Origin: Vulcanimicrobiota bacterium
GTDB lineage: Bacteria; Vulcanimicrobiota; Vulcanimicrobiia; Vulcanimicrobiales; Vulcanimicrobiaceae
Assembly: GCA_027459645.1 (NCBI GenBank)
Contig: DAIDHQ010000030.1
Location: 186,001 to 250,000, forward strand
Length of the DNA: 64,000 bases
Direction: 5' to 3'
Made by a program: the position numbers and the translations under genes. Below, piece after piece: positions 14,537 to 22,320 of the stretch; within the stretch, counting starts at the first letter, position 1; each line of letters begins with the position of its first letter. Below the pieces are notes generated by a model that was not told where the DNA came from, made no database searches, and worked only from the letters and a program-made list of their open reading frames with translations.

Positions 14537-15424
14537 TCAACCGTTACGCTTGAGAATCTCCACGACTTCAGCGATCACTCGGTCGGCATCTTGCGGCGCG
14601 ACCTGCACGGTTCCCGCGCCAACGTGGCCGCCGCCGCCATAGGCGGCAAGCATGTCGCCGATCGACGTGTTGCAGTCTCGCTTGAGAATGCTGTGACCGA
14701 CTTGGATCGACGTGAATTCACCGTTGCGGCCGTCGGCGATGCGGATCGACACGTTTGCTGCCGGAAAGAGATCGTAGATGATGAAGCGATTGCCGCTGGG
14801 AAGATCTTTCAGACCGCGAACGTCGGTTAATACCACATTACCGTCTTCGCGTGAGGTCGCTTTGAGGTGTTCCCGGAACGCTCGTTCCTCGGCTTTAAGG
14901 CGTTCGACGTGTTTGGCGACCTGCGGATCGTTCAAAATCTGATCGACGGTGCGTTCTTTGGCCAACTGCATGAGATGGCGGAAGTAATCTTTGAAGGCTC
15001 CCAGGCCGCTACGGGGATCGAGCGTATACCCGACGAGAATCCATCCTTGCGGATCGTTGATGTCATCGCGCGTGAGCAACGCAGCGTCGAGCTTGTCCGT
15101 CGCTTCGAGCAATTCCGCATAGCGCGCGAAACGATCGGATTTATAGTGATGGGCGATGACGCGCGCCGCACTGGGCGCGATCTCGAAACCGCCCTTCATC
15201 TCCGGATTCCACGCCGCGTCGGCTTGGCTCGCGTGGTGGTCGAACCAAAGCGCGGCGCGCGAGTCGTAAGGAAGATTGGCGAGGATGTCGTTCGCCGTCA
15301 CCGCAACCTTGCCGTCCTGCACGTCTTTGGGGTGAGCGAAATCGACTTCGTCGATCGCTTCGACCTCTTGGAGTAAAATCGCGGACGTCAAACCGTCAAG
15401 ATCCGCGCGTGTAATCAAACGCAT
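14537..15424 (-). CDS. DHH/DHHA1 family phosphoesterase
   Basis: A 295-residue protein with the DHH domain signatures TRADLDGLTSA and DHHAS and a C-terminal DHHA1 motif GDMLAAYGGGGHVGAGTVQV. Relatives hydrolyse nano-RNA, pAp, cyclic dinucleotides or short polyphosphates with Mn2+. ATG 15424 is chosen (GGAGG about 11 nt upstream); the track start adds 21 basic residues lying in the divergent msrB upstream region. Cytoplasmic. Substrate cannot be told from sequence. Confidence 0.85.
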   Translation of the reverse strand: MRLITRADLDGLTSAILLQEVEAIDEVDFAHPKDVQDGKVAVTANDILANLPYDSRAALWFDHHASQADAAWNPEMKGGFEIAPSAARVIAHHYKSDRFARYAELLEATDKLDAALLTRDDINDPQGWILVGYTLDPRSGLGAFKDYFRHLMQLAKERTVDQILNDPQVAKHVERLKAEERAFREHLKATSREDGNVVLTDVRGLKDLPSGNRFIIYDLFPAANVSIRIADGRNGEFTSIQVGHSILKRDCNTSIGDMLAAYGGGGHVGAGTVQVAPQDADRVIAEVVEILKRNG

Positions 15425-15520
15425 CGTCTGGGGTCCTCCGAAGGCGCCTCTTCGATGAAGCGAGGGGGCGCTCCCACGCGGCCGCATCCGGCCGCCCTCC
15501 GCTGGCGTTGGTATGAGCGT

Positions 15521-15925
15521 ATGAACGACAATACGCTACGAAAGAGCGAAGCCGAATGGCTCGCAGAACTGGGTCCGGAACGCTATCGGATTCTCCGCCA
15601 AGCCGGAACGGAGCGCCCATTTACCGGGTCGCTGCTGGACGTCCGGGAGGACGGCACCTACGTTTGCGGCGCCTGCGGAAACGAACTCTTTACCGCCGAT
15701 GCAAAGTTCGAATCACACTGTGGGTGGCCGTCCTTCACGCAGCCGGAGGAGCAGAAGAACGTGCGGCTACTCGAGGACCGAAGCCACGGCATGCTGCGCA
15801 CGGAAGTACGCTGCGCCCGCTGCGATTCGCACCTCGGGCACGTTTTCGACGATGGCCCCGGTCCGTTGGGAACGCGTTACTGCATCAACTCGCTCTCGCT
15901 GAATTTCCGGCCGAAGTCGCCGTAG
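15521..15925 (+). CDS. msrB: Peptide-methionine (R)-S-oxide reductase MsrB
   Basis: A 134-residue reductase repairing Met-R-sulfoxide in proteins. Zinc ligands are C49, C52, C98 and C101. The substrate segment is HCGWPSF, and the catalytic cysteine is C121 in RYCINS. The protein is of normal single-domain length. ATG 15521 is chosen because the 22 residues before it in the track ORF are not family-like. The free-MetO reductase fRMsr is 2 kb away, which suggests a local oxidative repair theme. The 3' end overlaps the convergent ferritin-like gene by 41 nt. Confidence 0.95.
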   Translation: MNDNTLRKSEAEWLAELGPERYRILRQAGTERPFTGSLLDVREDGTYVCGACGNELFTADAKFESHCGWPSFTQPEEQKNVRLLEDRSHGMLRTEVRCARCDSHLGHVFDDGPGPLGTRYCINSLSLNFRPKSP

Positions 15926-16502
15926 TTTCGTGAAAGGCGCGGGCCGTAGAATTCCACGCGTTCGAAATCTCTTGACGGCTGCGGTCGACGGCAGCCGTAT
16001 CGACCTCGACGCCAGGCGTCACGTTCAACTCGCGAAGCACGATCGAAGGAATGCAGTCCCCGATTCGCATGATCGCGTTCGCGTAATCGGTCAAGTGGCG
16101 CTGGGCGAGGCCGGCAACGTCGTCGTCGGACATGCCGACCGCCGTCGCGAGCAACTCAGAATAGCTCGCGCAGCACAGGGCGAGCGCCGTATAGTCGTCG
16201 CGAAGCGCCTTCGAAACTTTGGTCTTACGCACTTTGTCGATCGCGCCCGCGACGACGCCTTCGATTTCGGTGACGGCGCTCTTGATCGGCGAGGTTTCTT
16301 GGCCGCCCAAGCGGTCGAGCTGCACTTTGAGCGCGTCGGCGTGCATTTCGGAGAGCGCCGCCAGGCGATTCACGACGCTTGCGGCATCGACGTATTCCTG
16401 CACGTCGGCATCGTTGCGCTGCGTCTCGAAAGGGATGCGAACGTGGCGCTCCACGGCCAACATATCGCTCACGTAGGTTGCAAGGCTGTGCTGATCGGAC
16501 AT
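15885..16502 (-). CDS. Ferritin-like (YciE/DUF892-type) helical protein, tentative
   Basis: 205 residues, nearly all helical, with an ExxH-like motif (SEMHADALKVQL) and other acidic residues compatible with a four-helix ferritin-like bundle. The second ExxH of true di-iron proteins is not evident. ATG 16502 follows AGAGAGG by about 7 nt; the longer track start overlaps the lipocalin gene. It lies 10 nt after the lipocalin gene, so the two are likely one transcript. The function is a guess from fold. Confidence 0.55.
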   Translation of the reverse strand: MSDQHSLATYVSDMLAVERHVRIPFETQRNDADVQEYVDAASVVNRLAALSEMHADALKVQLDRLGGQETSPIKSAVTEIEGVVAGAIDKVRKTKVSKALRDDYTALALCCASYSELLATAVGMSDDDVAGLAQRHLTDYANAIMRIGDCIPSIVLRELNVTPGVEVDTAAVDRSRQEISNAWNSTARAFHETTATSAGNSARAS

Positions 16503-16512
16503 GAAGACCTCT

Positions 16513-17052
16513 CTAATCTTGAAGCGTGCGTCGTAGCTGCATCGGGTCGTACCCAAAGGAGGGCAGCCGGCTGCAGATCGACGCAAAGGCGTGTTCGTCG
16601 ATCTGCGGCGTGCGGGAAAGAATCCAAAGAAAGCGACGCTTCGGTTCGCCAACTACGGCATACGAATAATCGCCGGCAAGGTCTACGATCCAATAATCTC
16701 CGCGCGCGAGCGGGCCGAACGAGACGCGAAGTTTTGCGTTCGTTTCCGGATCGCTCACCGTCGCCCAGCCTTCGATCGCGCGAAGCTTGCCGCGGCTCGT
16801 CACGCAGGAATTGACGACGCGCACGCGTTTGCCGCGCAACGTATAATTCGCGGTAGCATTTTTTGCGCAATCGCCTTCGAACGGCGTAGGATAACGAGCG
16901 ATTTCGAACCAACGCCCCTCGTATCGCGCGAGATCGACGTACGGAACCGTGTCGAGCGAGCGTCTTCGATGACGCATCCGTTTTATTCCGATGCCGGTTG
17001 CCAGGCCGACGAACAAGCCGGCGCTTGCGCTAAGCCAACGCGCATTTTCCAT
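16513..17052 (-). CDS. Lipocalin family protein (Blc-like)
   Basis: 179 residues. The first lipocalin signature is YEGRWFEIARYPTPFEGDCAKNATANYTL, the second is in WATVSDPETNAKLRVSF, and the third is GDYWIVDL...YSYAVVGEP followed by RRFLWILSRTP. Bacterial lipocalins bind lipids or fatty acids and help with membrane stress. Instead of a lipobox it has an N-terminal hydrophobic anchor (about residues 6-24), so it is probably tethered to the inner membrane. It is first in a pair with the ferritin-like gene. Confidence 0.88.
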   Translation of the reverse strand: MENARWLSASAGLFVGLATGIGIKRMRHRRRSLDTVPYVDLARYEGRWFEIARYPTPFEGDCAKNATANYTLRGKRVRVVNSCVTSRGKLRAIEGWATVSDPETNAKLRVSFGPLARGDYWIVDLAGDYSYAVVGEPKRRFLWILSRTPQIDEHAFASICSRLPSFGYDPMQLRRTLQD

Positions 17053-17160
17053 ATGCGCGGTGTACCCAACAATTGTCGTCCTTCGAACGAACTGCGTACG
17101 CCTTCCGGCGTTCGCTTGCTACAATTGCACGAGAGTCCAGATCGTAAGGAGGCTCGGGAT

Positions 17161-17472
17161 ATGCTCGTTAAGGACCGTGTGGGCGTACTCGATATCGAAC
17201 GACGCGAAGAGATGGCATTCCAGCTCGCCGTTCTCCAAGATGCAAGCCAGCAAGCGGACGAATACTGGGGGAACTGGTTGTGGCAGCGCGAGCAGCCACA
17301 TTTCGGACCGAGCGGGGCCTTGATCGACGCCTTGTGCGATCGCTACGACGTGGGTACCGTCAAGGGCGCGTGGCGCAAGTGGTTCGACGTCCTGACGAGT
17401 TGGGAGTTCGTCGACGCGCTTATCGGACGAGACGCGCGAGGAATTGTGGCCGATGCCCAACGTGTTCGTTGA
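17161..17472 (+). CDS. Conserved hypothetical protein, 103 aa
   Basis: The track ORF is much longer, but only the last 103 residues look coding. ATG 17161 has AAGGAGG about 8 nt upstream, one of the best ribosome binding sites in the region. The protein is Trp-rich (EYWGNWLWQREQPHFGP) and acidic, with no motif I recognise. A TACAAT -10-like sequence lies at 17120-17125. Its 3' end overlaps the convergent fRMsr gene by 53 nt. Confidence 0.55.
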   Translation: MLVKDRVGVLDIERREEMAFQLAVLQDASQQADEYWGNWLWQREQPHFGPSGALIDALCDRYDVGTVKGAWRKWFDVLTSWEFVDALIGRDARGIVADAQRVR

Positions 17473-17905
17473 AGGCGCGCACCAGCGATTCGATTCCCTG
17501 GCGGTCTTCCACCGAGAACCGCGCCTTGTCCGGACTATCGATGTCAAAGACGCCGTAGCATCCGCGTTCGTCGCCGACCGGCACGACGATCTCGGAGGCG
17601 GACGCGCTGTCGCACACGATGTGATCCGCAAAGGCCCCGACGTCGTCGACCACCAGCGTTGAGCCTGCCGTAAACGCTGCTCCGCAGACGCCTCGGCCCG
17701 AGGGTAAGCGCGTACACGCGGGCTTGCCGTTGAAGGGACCGAGGACCAGATCTCCCGCGTCGTCCGCGAAATAAAAACCGGCCCAGTTCAGGCGTGGGAT
17801 TTCGTGGTAGACGAAGGCGGCGAAGTTTGCGGCGCTGGCGAGAAAATCGGATTCTCCGGAGAGCAACGCTTGTACCTGAGCGGTAAGCAACGGATAGTCG
17901 GGCAT
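17420..17905 (-). CDS. Free methionine-(R)-sulfoxide reductase (GAF domain)
   Basis: A 161-residue GAF protein that reduces free Met-R-sulfoxide. The family signature is complete: NWAGFYF, LGPFNGKPACTR, GRGVCGAAF, VVDDVGAFADHIVCDSASASEIVVPV, with three cysteines at C64, C74 and C98 as in known fRMsr enzymes. ATG 17905 is used because the 57 residues upstream in the track ORF cross the divergent promoter region. It is divergent from a Crp-like regulator and 1.5 kb from msrB. Confidence 0.93.
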   Translation of the reverse strand: MPDYPLLTAQVQALLSGESDFLASAANFAAFVYHEIPRLNWAGFYFADDAGDLVLGPFNGKPACTRLPSGRGVCGAAFTAGSTLVVDDVGAFADHIVCDSASASEIVVPVGDERGCYGVFDIDSPDKARFSVEDRQGIESLVRAFNEHVGHRPQFLARLVR

Positions 17906-17941
17906 AACGGAGGTTTCTCCCAGACGGTGGTGTTTGCTTTT

Positions 17942-17956
17942 TACCTCGCTGAGGTA
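17942..17956. promoter_or_regulatory. Operator-like inverted repeat between fRMsr and the Crp-like gene
   Basis: TACCTC-GCT-GAGGTA, a perfect 6-bp inverted repeat 26 nt before the regulator start and 36 nt before the fRMsr start. It is a natural candidate site for autoregulation by the adjacent Crp/Fnr-type protein. Confidence 0.4.
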
Positions 17957-17982
17957 CAAAGCGGGTACGACGGGAGAGGTGT

Positions 17983-18756
17983 ATGTTCGAGGTCCAGAAA
18001 GGATCGTCGCGCAGCATTGTCGGGTCCACGCTACCGGCCGTCCACGCCGTATTCGGGAACCGCCTGCTCGACGCATTAGCGCGGGAAGACGTCAATCGTC
18101 TCTCGCCGCACATCAGACGGGTGTTTTTGCATCGCGGGCAAGTGCTCAACGCGCCCGGCGAGCCTCCGGAATTCGTGTACTTTCCGATCGACGCGCTGGT
18201 CTGGAGTTGGACGGCGACGACCGGGGCGGAACGGCCGACGTCCTTATTTGCCTCCGGACGCCGCGGCGCTGCGCCGCTGGCGGAATTGTTGGGGGTTCGA
18301 TCGATTCCGGTCGAGGTTGCGGTGCTCTCTCCCGGGAGCGCGTGGCGGTTGCCGCTCTCCGCGCTGGGGGGTGCGGGACGAAGCGTCGAGTCGTCGATGC
18401 AGGCGTTGCTCTCGCGGTATGCCTACGCGTCGTTCGCCGCCAGCAGTTTTCATTTGGCGTGCAACTCCGAACACAATGTCGACCGGCGTCTTGCACGTTG
18501 GCTGCTCTTTATCATGGATGAAACCGGAAAGCCGGAAGCATCGCTGACGCACCAGCAGATTGCCGACGTTGCCGCGATCCGCCGTCCTTCCGTTTCGCTC
18601 GCGTTTTCGGATTTACAACGCCGCGGAATCATTCGCGTTCATCACGGGCTCGTGCAGATTCTGGATCGCGAGCGCCTCGAACGAGAAACCTGCCCCTGCT
18701 ACACCGCCGTGCGTGACCTCATGGAGGAAACGTTCTCCGACGAAAGCGCGTCCTAA
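17983..18756 (+). CDS. Crp/Fnr family transcriptional regulator
   Basis: 257 residues. The N-terminal cyclic-nucleotide-binding-like sheet (HIRRVFLHRGQVLNAPGEPPEFVYFPIDALV) lacks the usual ribose/phosphate contact motif, so cAMP binding is doubtful. The C-terminal winged helix reads LTHQQIADVAAIRRPSVSLAFSDLQRRGIIRV. It resembles the group of Crp-like proteins with degenerate effector pockets. Divergent from fRMsr with a shared inverted repeat; its stop overlaps the convergent Nramp stop by 4 nt. Confidence 0.85.
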   Translation: MFEVQKGSSRSIVGSTLPAVHAVFGNRLLDALAREDVNRLSPHIRRVFLHRGQVLNAPGEPPEFVYFPIDALVWSWTATTGAERPTSLFASGRRGAAPLAELLGVRSIPVEVAVLSPGSAWRLPLSALGGAGRSVESSMQALLSRYAYASFAASSFHLACNSEHNVDRRLARWLLFIMDETGKPEASLTHQQIADVAAIRRPSVSLAFSDLQRRGIIRVHHGLVQILDRERLERETCPCYTAVRDLMEETFSDESAS

Positions 18757-20006
18757 TGCCAGCGGATAAAGGCGAGTGACGCCGCGGTAATGATACCGGT
18801 GATGACCCAGCCTGCCGTGGAGAGCCAGGCGGGCGCAATTTCGCCGTGCATCATCTTTCGATCGCGGCTGAGCAAGACGAGCAGCGAGAGCGTTACCGGC
18901 GTACCGATCCCGCCGGCTATAGAAGCGATGAAGAGCAGTTTGAGCGGCGGAATCGCAAGCAGCGTGAACGCCGTACCCGTCGCGACGCAGACGAACAGCG
19001 TTGCATAGAATCGCTTTGCGTCCCGCGGATGCTTGTCGAGCGATCCGCCCCAGCGAAACGTCGAGCTGACCGCGTTCGCGGTTCCGGCTGCAAGCACCGG
19101 CAGCACGAGCATTGACGAGCCGAAGAGGCCGATGCCGAAGACCATGGAGGCCCATTTACCCGCGATCGGTGCGAGCGCTTGCGCCGCTTCCTGTGCGGTG
19201 TTAATGCTTTTATGATGCACGCCCAGCGTCGCGGCCGTTCCGACGAGGATGAACCACAGCACCAGCCCCGTGATAAGCGTTCCCGGTAAGGCTGCGAGCT
19301 GAATCGCCCACACCGCTCGCTTCGGCGGCGCTTCGTCGGCGATCTCGACCGTCTGCCAATAATACGAATACGTGGTGAGCGCCGTTCCGATGAGGGCGAT
19401 GATGGTCGAAACGTAGAGGTTGTCGTTTTTGAAGTGCGGGATGAAGCCGAGCGCGACCGCATGCCAATTGGGACGCGCGAGAAACGTGGTTGCGACGTAG
19501 GCGAGAAACGCCAACGGCAGCACGATGAGCACGCGCCGCATGCGTTCCATGTTGCTAAAGATGAGTAGCACCACGATCCCGAGCGAGATCGGCACGAGCC
19601 ACCATTCATACGGGATGGGCGTCAGCAGATGCAGTGCCGCGGCGCCGGCTTCCAAATCGGCCGCATACGTGACGATATTGACGCCGAGGATGCAGACGAG
19701 CGAAAGAAGTGCGATCCACAGTCCGTAGCGGCGCCGAATCGCCGATTGCAGACCTTCGCGGCAAACGGTGGCTACTTGCGTTCCGATCGCTTGGACGATC
19801 GTGAACATCGGAATGATGAGAACGAGCAGCCACTCGAGGCCGTAGACGATCGTCGCGCCGGCGATTGCGAGCGTTCCGACCGTCGTGGGATCGTTGTCCG
19901 AGGCGGCGCTGATGAGACCCGAGACGAACGAGGCTTTCGACGCCTCGACCGCCTCGGTGTCGTTGAGCAGTTCGCCGACGGTCTCTTGCGCGTCGTCGCT
20001 ACGCAG
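18753..20006 (-). CDS. Nramp-related metal ion transporter, no ATG/GTG/TTG start
   Basis: The track starts this ORF at an internal Met (19808), cutting off the first transmembrane helix. Reading upstream in frame gives SGLISAASDNDPTTVGTLAI, the Nramp TM1 metal-binding region in the DNDPTT form typical of Nramp-related (NRMT-like) proteins. The frame is open to a TAA at 20007-20009, and no ATG, GTG or TTG lies between that stop and TM1. The first codon after the stop is CTG at 20006-20004, with GGAG about 10 nt upstream. CTG would give 417 residues and about eleven helices, the normal length. It overlaps the upstream dehydrogenase stop by 8 nt. Confidence 0.78.
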   Translation of the reverse strand: MRSDDAQETVGELLNDTEAVEASKASFVSGLISAASDNDPTTVGTLAIAGATIVYGLEWLLVLIIPMFTIVQAIGTQVATVCREGLQSAIRRRYGLWIALLSLVCILGVNIVTYAADLEAGAAALHLLTPIPYEWWLVPISLGIVVLLIFSNMERMRRVLIVLPLAFLAYVATTFLARPNWHAVALGFIPHFKNDNLYVSTIIALIGTALTTYSYYWQTVEIADEAPPKRAVWAIQLAALPGTLITGLVLWFILVGTAATLGVHHKSINTAQEAAQALAPIAGKWASMVFGIGLFGSSMLVLPVLAAGTANAVSSTFRWGGSLDKHPRDAKRFYATLFVCVATGTAFTLLAIPPLKLLFIASIAGGIGTPVTLSLLVLLSRDRKMMHGEIAPAWLSTAGWVITGIITAASLAFIRWH

Positions 20007-21186
20007 TTACCAGTCGCTCCGCATGCGCAGTCCCGTTCCCATGCCCCTGGAGTTGTGCCGGTGGAAGCAGTTCGACCTTCAGCCAACCCGGCTCGTGTTT
20101 CGAGAACGACTGGTATGCTGAGACGGCATCCTCGATGGGCTCTTGCTTGGTCAGAAGCTTCGACGGCGAGATCGTGCCGTCGGCGGCGAGGCGTACGAGC
20201 ATCGGAAGGTAGCGGCGGTGAGGGCAGTCGCCCATGCGCAGCGTGACGTTCTTGCCAAAAGCTTTGCCGATCGGGAACGTCGTCTGTGCCGGCGGATACA
20301 CGCCTACCAGGCTGATGTGTCCGGCTTTAGCGACGATCTCCACCGCCCATTCCAGCGCCTGCGAAGGTTTGTCGCCCGGTGCGAATCCGTCGTTTGGCGG
20401 GCCGCCGCGGCCGTAGGCGTCGATGCCGACCGCATCGATCACGCAATCCGCACCCGTCCCGCCGGTAAGCGAGGCGATGGCTTCGACGGGGTCTTCGCTC
20501 ATGAAATTGATGGTTTCCGCGCCTTGCTTGGCGGCCATCTCCAAGCGGTTTTCGACGCAATCGATCGCGATGATCCGCCCCGCGTCGAAAAGCTTCGCGC
20601 TTGCGATCACGAGTTGCCCGACGGACCCGCATCCGAGCACGACGACGAGGTGGCCCGGTTTGATCGACGCCATGTCCGCCGCAAAATAGGCCGTCGGAAA
20701 GATATCGGAGAGCACGATCGCGTCGTCGTCGCTCACCGAATCGGGCAGTTTCACCGCGCCGACGTTGGCGAACGGAATGCGGGCGTATTCGGCTTGGAGA
20801 CCTTTGATGTTTCCGGAATCTTTCGGCCCTCCGAAAAACGCCGTGTTCTTCGGATTGACGGGATTGGCGTCGTTGCATTTCGAGTAGTAGGATGCGCGGC
20901 AGTAGGAACACGTTCCGCAACCGATGGTCGATCCGACGACGACGCGATCGCCTGCTTTGAGATTACGGCAGTCCCGGCCGGTCTCTTCGACGATGCCGAC
21001 CGCTTCGTGTCCGACGGTTTGGCCTTCTTGCATGCCTTCGAACGAACCGCGTACGAAGTGAAGATCCGTGCCGCAGATCGCGCTCGCCGTCGTGCGTACG
21101 ATGGCGTCGTTCGGCGCCTCGATCTTCGGTTCGGGGACGTCGTCGATCCGGACGTCCCCGATGCCGTGATACACGACCGCTTTCAT
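19999..21186 (-). CDS. Zinc-dependent alcohol dehydrogenase, formaldehyde-dehydrogenase-like
   Basis: A 395-residue MDR protein. Catalytic zinc motifs are SAICGTDLHFVRG and GHEAVG, the structural zinc site is GCGTCSYCRASYYSKC, the Rossmann motif is LGCGSVGQLVIA, and the sequence GRGGPPNDGFAPGDKPSQALEWAVEIV resembles the long-insert glutathione-independent formaldehyde dehydrogenase group. ATG 21186 gives full length. It lies in a minus-strand run with SDR, NTF2-like and sugar nucleotide genes upstream and Nramp downstream. Substrate uncertain. Confidence 0.88.
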   Translation of the reverse strand: MKAVVYHGIGDVRIDDVPEPKIEAPNDAIVRTTASAICGTDLHFVRGSFEGMQEGQTVGHEAVGIVEETGRDCRNLKAGDRVVVGSTIGCGTCSYCRASYYSKCNDANPVNPKNTAFFGGPKDSGNIKGLQAEYARIPFANVGAVKLPDSVSDDDAIVLSDIFPTAYFAADMASIKPGHLVVVLGCGSVGQLVIASAKLFDAGRIIAIDCVENRLEMAAKQGAETINFMSEDPVEAIASLTGGTGADCVIDAVGIDAYGRGGPPNDGFAPGDKPSQALEWAVEIVAKAGHISLVGVYPPAQTTFPIGKAFGKNVTLRMGDCPHRRYLPMLVRLAADGTISPSKLLTKQEPIEDAVSAYQSFSKHEPGWLKVELLPPAQLQGHGNGTAHAERLVTA

Positions 21187-21205
21187 GTAAAATACCTCGT
21201 TCTGC

Positions 21206-21583
21206 TCAAGGATGCTGATTCGTAAAGGGGGTGTTCTGATCGTAGATCAGCTTCCAGTTGTCCCCATCTTTGACGAAAAGCAAAAACAAGAGAAAGCGCG
21301 TGAGTCCTTGAGTTGTGGAGTAGCGAACGTTCGTCAGCGCCCATGCAGCGCCGTCGCGTTCCTCACTCCACACCACCGACGGCTCGAATACCCAGCCGCC
21401 CTCCGCGAACCACCCGCGATGTGCGGCCACGGCGTCGTCGTATCCGTGAATGATCGAACCGGTCGGTCCGATCAGGCGCACGTCGTGATGCAGCGTGCGC
21501 GCGAAGCGCTCGACGTCGCGACGCGCAATCGCATCGAGATGTTCGGTGAGTGCGTTCGAGAATGCGGTTTGGCGATCGATCAC
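21206..21583 (-). CDS. SnoaL/NTF2-like domain protein
   Basis: A 125-residue small cone-shaped-fold protein: TEHLDAIARRDVERFARTLHHDVRLIGPTGSIIHGYDDAVAAHRGWF then a sheet ending LIYDQNTPF. These domains serve as isomerases, hydrolases or binding modules. GTG 21583 overlaps the SDR stop as GTGA, so it is translated with the SDR; the longer track ORF is an SDR shadow. Confidence 0.82.
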   Translation of the reverse strand: MIDRQTAFSNALTEHLDAIARRDVERFARTLHHDVRLIGPTGSIIHGYDDAVAAHRGWFAEGGWVFEPSVVWSEERDGAAWALTNVRYSTTQGLTRFLLFLLFVKDGDNWKLIYDQNTPFTNQHP

Positions 21584-22308
21584 GGCCAGGACGTCTCCTC
21601 GTTCGGGCAAATCAACAGCTCGCGCACGTCGCAACCCTTCGGTTGCGCGAGTGCGAAAACGACCGCCGCAGCAACGTCCGAAGGCGCGTTGAGCCGGGCG
21701 TCGGGTCCCGGCTTGTACTGCGGATCGCGTCCGTCGAAGAACGACGTCGCCATGCCGCCGGGAAGCAAGAGCGTTACGCCGACGCGCCCGCGCAGTTCGG
21801 CCGAGAGCGCGCGCGTGAAGCCGACCACGCCGAATTTGCTCGCGCAATAGGCGGTCGCATCGGAGAGCGCCCGCAGCCCGAGGGTCGAAGCGACCGTCAC
21901 GATACGTCCTTCGTGCTTTTCCAGATACGGTAGTGCGGCGCGAACGAGCGCGGCCGTTCCGATCAGATTGACGCCGATCACGCGCTGCCACTGGTCGAAC
22001 GGAACCTTGTCGAACGGTCCGCATGCGTCGATGCCGGCGTTTGCGACGACGCCTCGCAGATTGCCGTGTTTTGCGGCGGCTTCCGTGACGGCGCGTTCGA
22101 CTGCCGCGGCATCGCTTACATCCACCCGCACGTAATCGCGGCTCCCGCGCGCGTCGCGAACGTCGAAGACGACGGGCGTACCGCCGGCCTCGGCGATTGC
22201 GTCGGAGATCGCTGCCCCGAGCCCCGACGCGCCCCCCGTAACGACGTACGTTCCGGAAAGTCTGGGCGCCGTCGTTGCGGCTGCCGATTCACGAATGACC
22301 GTTTCCAT
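21580..22308 (-). CDS. Short-chain dehydrogenase/reductase
   Basis: A 242-residue classical SDR. Cofactor motif TGGASGLG, then NAG in VVANAGI, catalytic Ser in VTVASTLG and the active-site YCASK. After the active site come PGGMATSF and a C-terminal ICPNEETSWP. NAD(P)-dependent oxidation or reduction of an alcohol or ketone. It lies 12 nt after the sugar epimerase gene and overlaps the NTF2-like gene by 4 nt. Confidence 0.9.
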   Translation of the reverse strand: METVIRESAAATTAPRLSGTYVVTGGASGLGAAISDAIAEAGGTPVVFDVRDARGSRDYVRVDVSDAAAVERAVTEAAAKHGNLRGVVANAGIDACGPFDKVPFDQWQRVIGVNLIGTAALVRAALPYLEKHEGRIVTVASTLGLRALSDATAYCASKFGVVGFTRALSAELRGRVGVTLLLPGGMATSFFDGRDPQYKPGPDARLNAPSDVAAAVVFALAQPKGCDVRELLICPNEETSWP

Positions 22309-22320
22309 TCTGGTATGCTC

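Noticed and set aside
10255-14537. 10-mer TTCTACCCTC shared by 10255-10264 and 14528-14537
   Set aside because: A single 10-base match in 64 kb is close to chance, and the sites have different orientation relative to genes.
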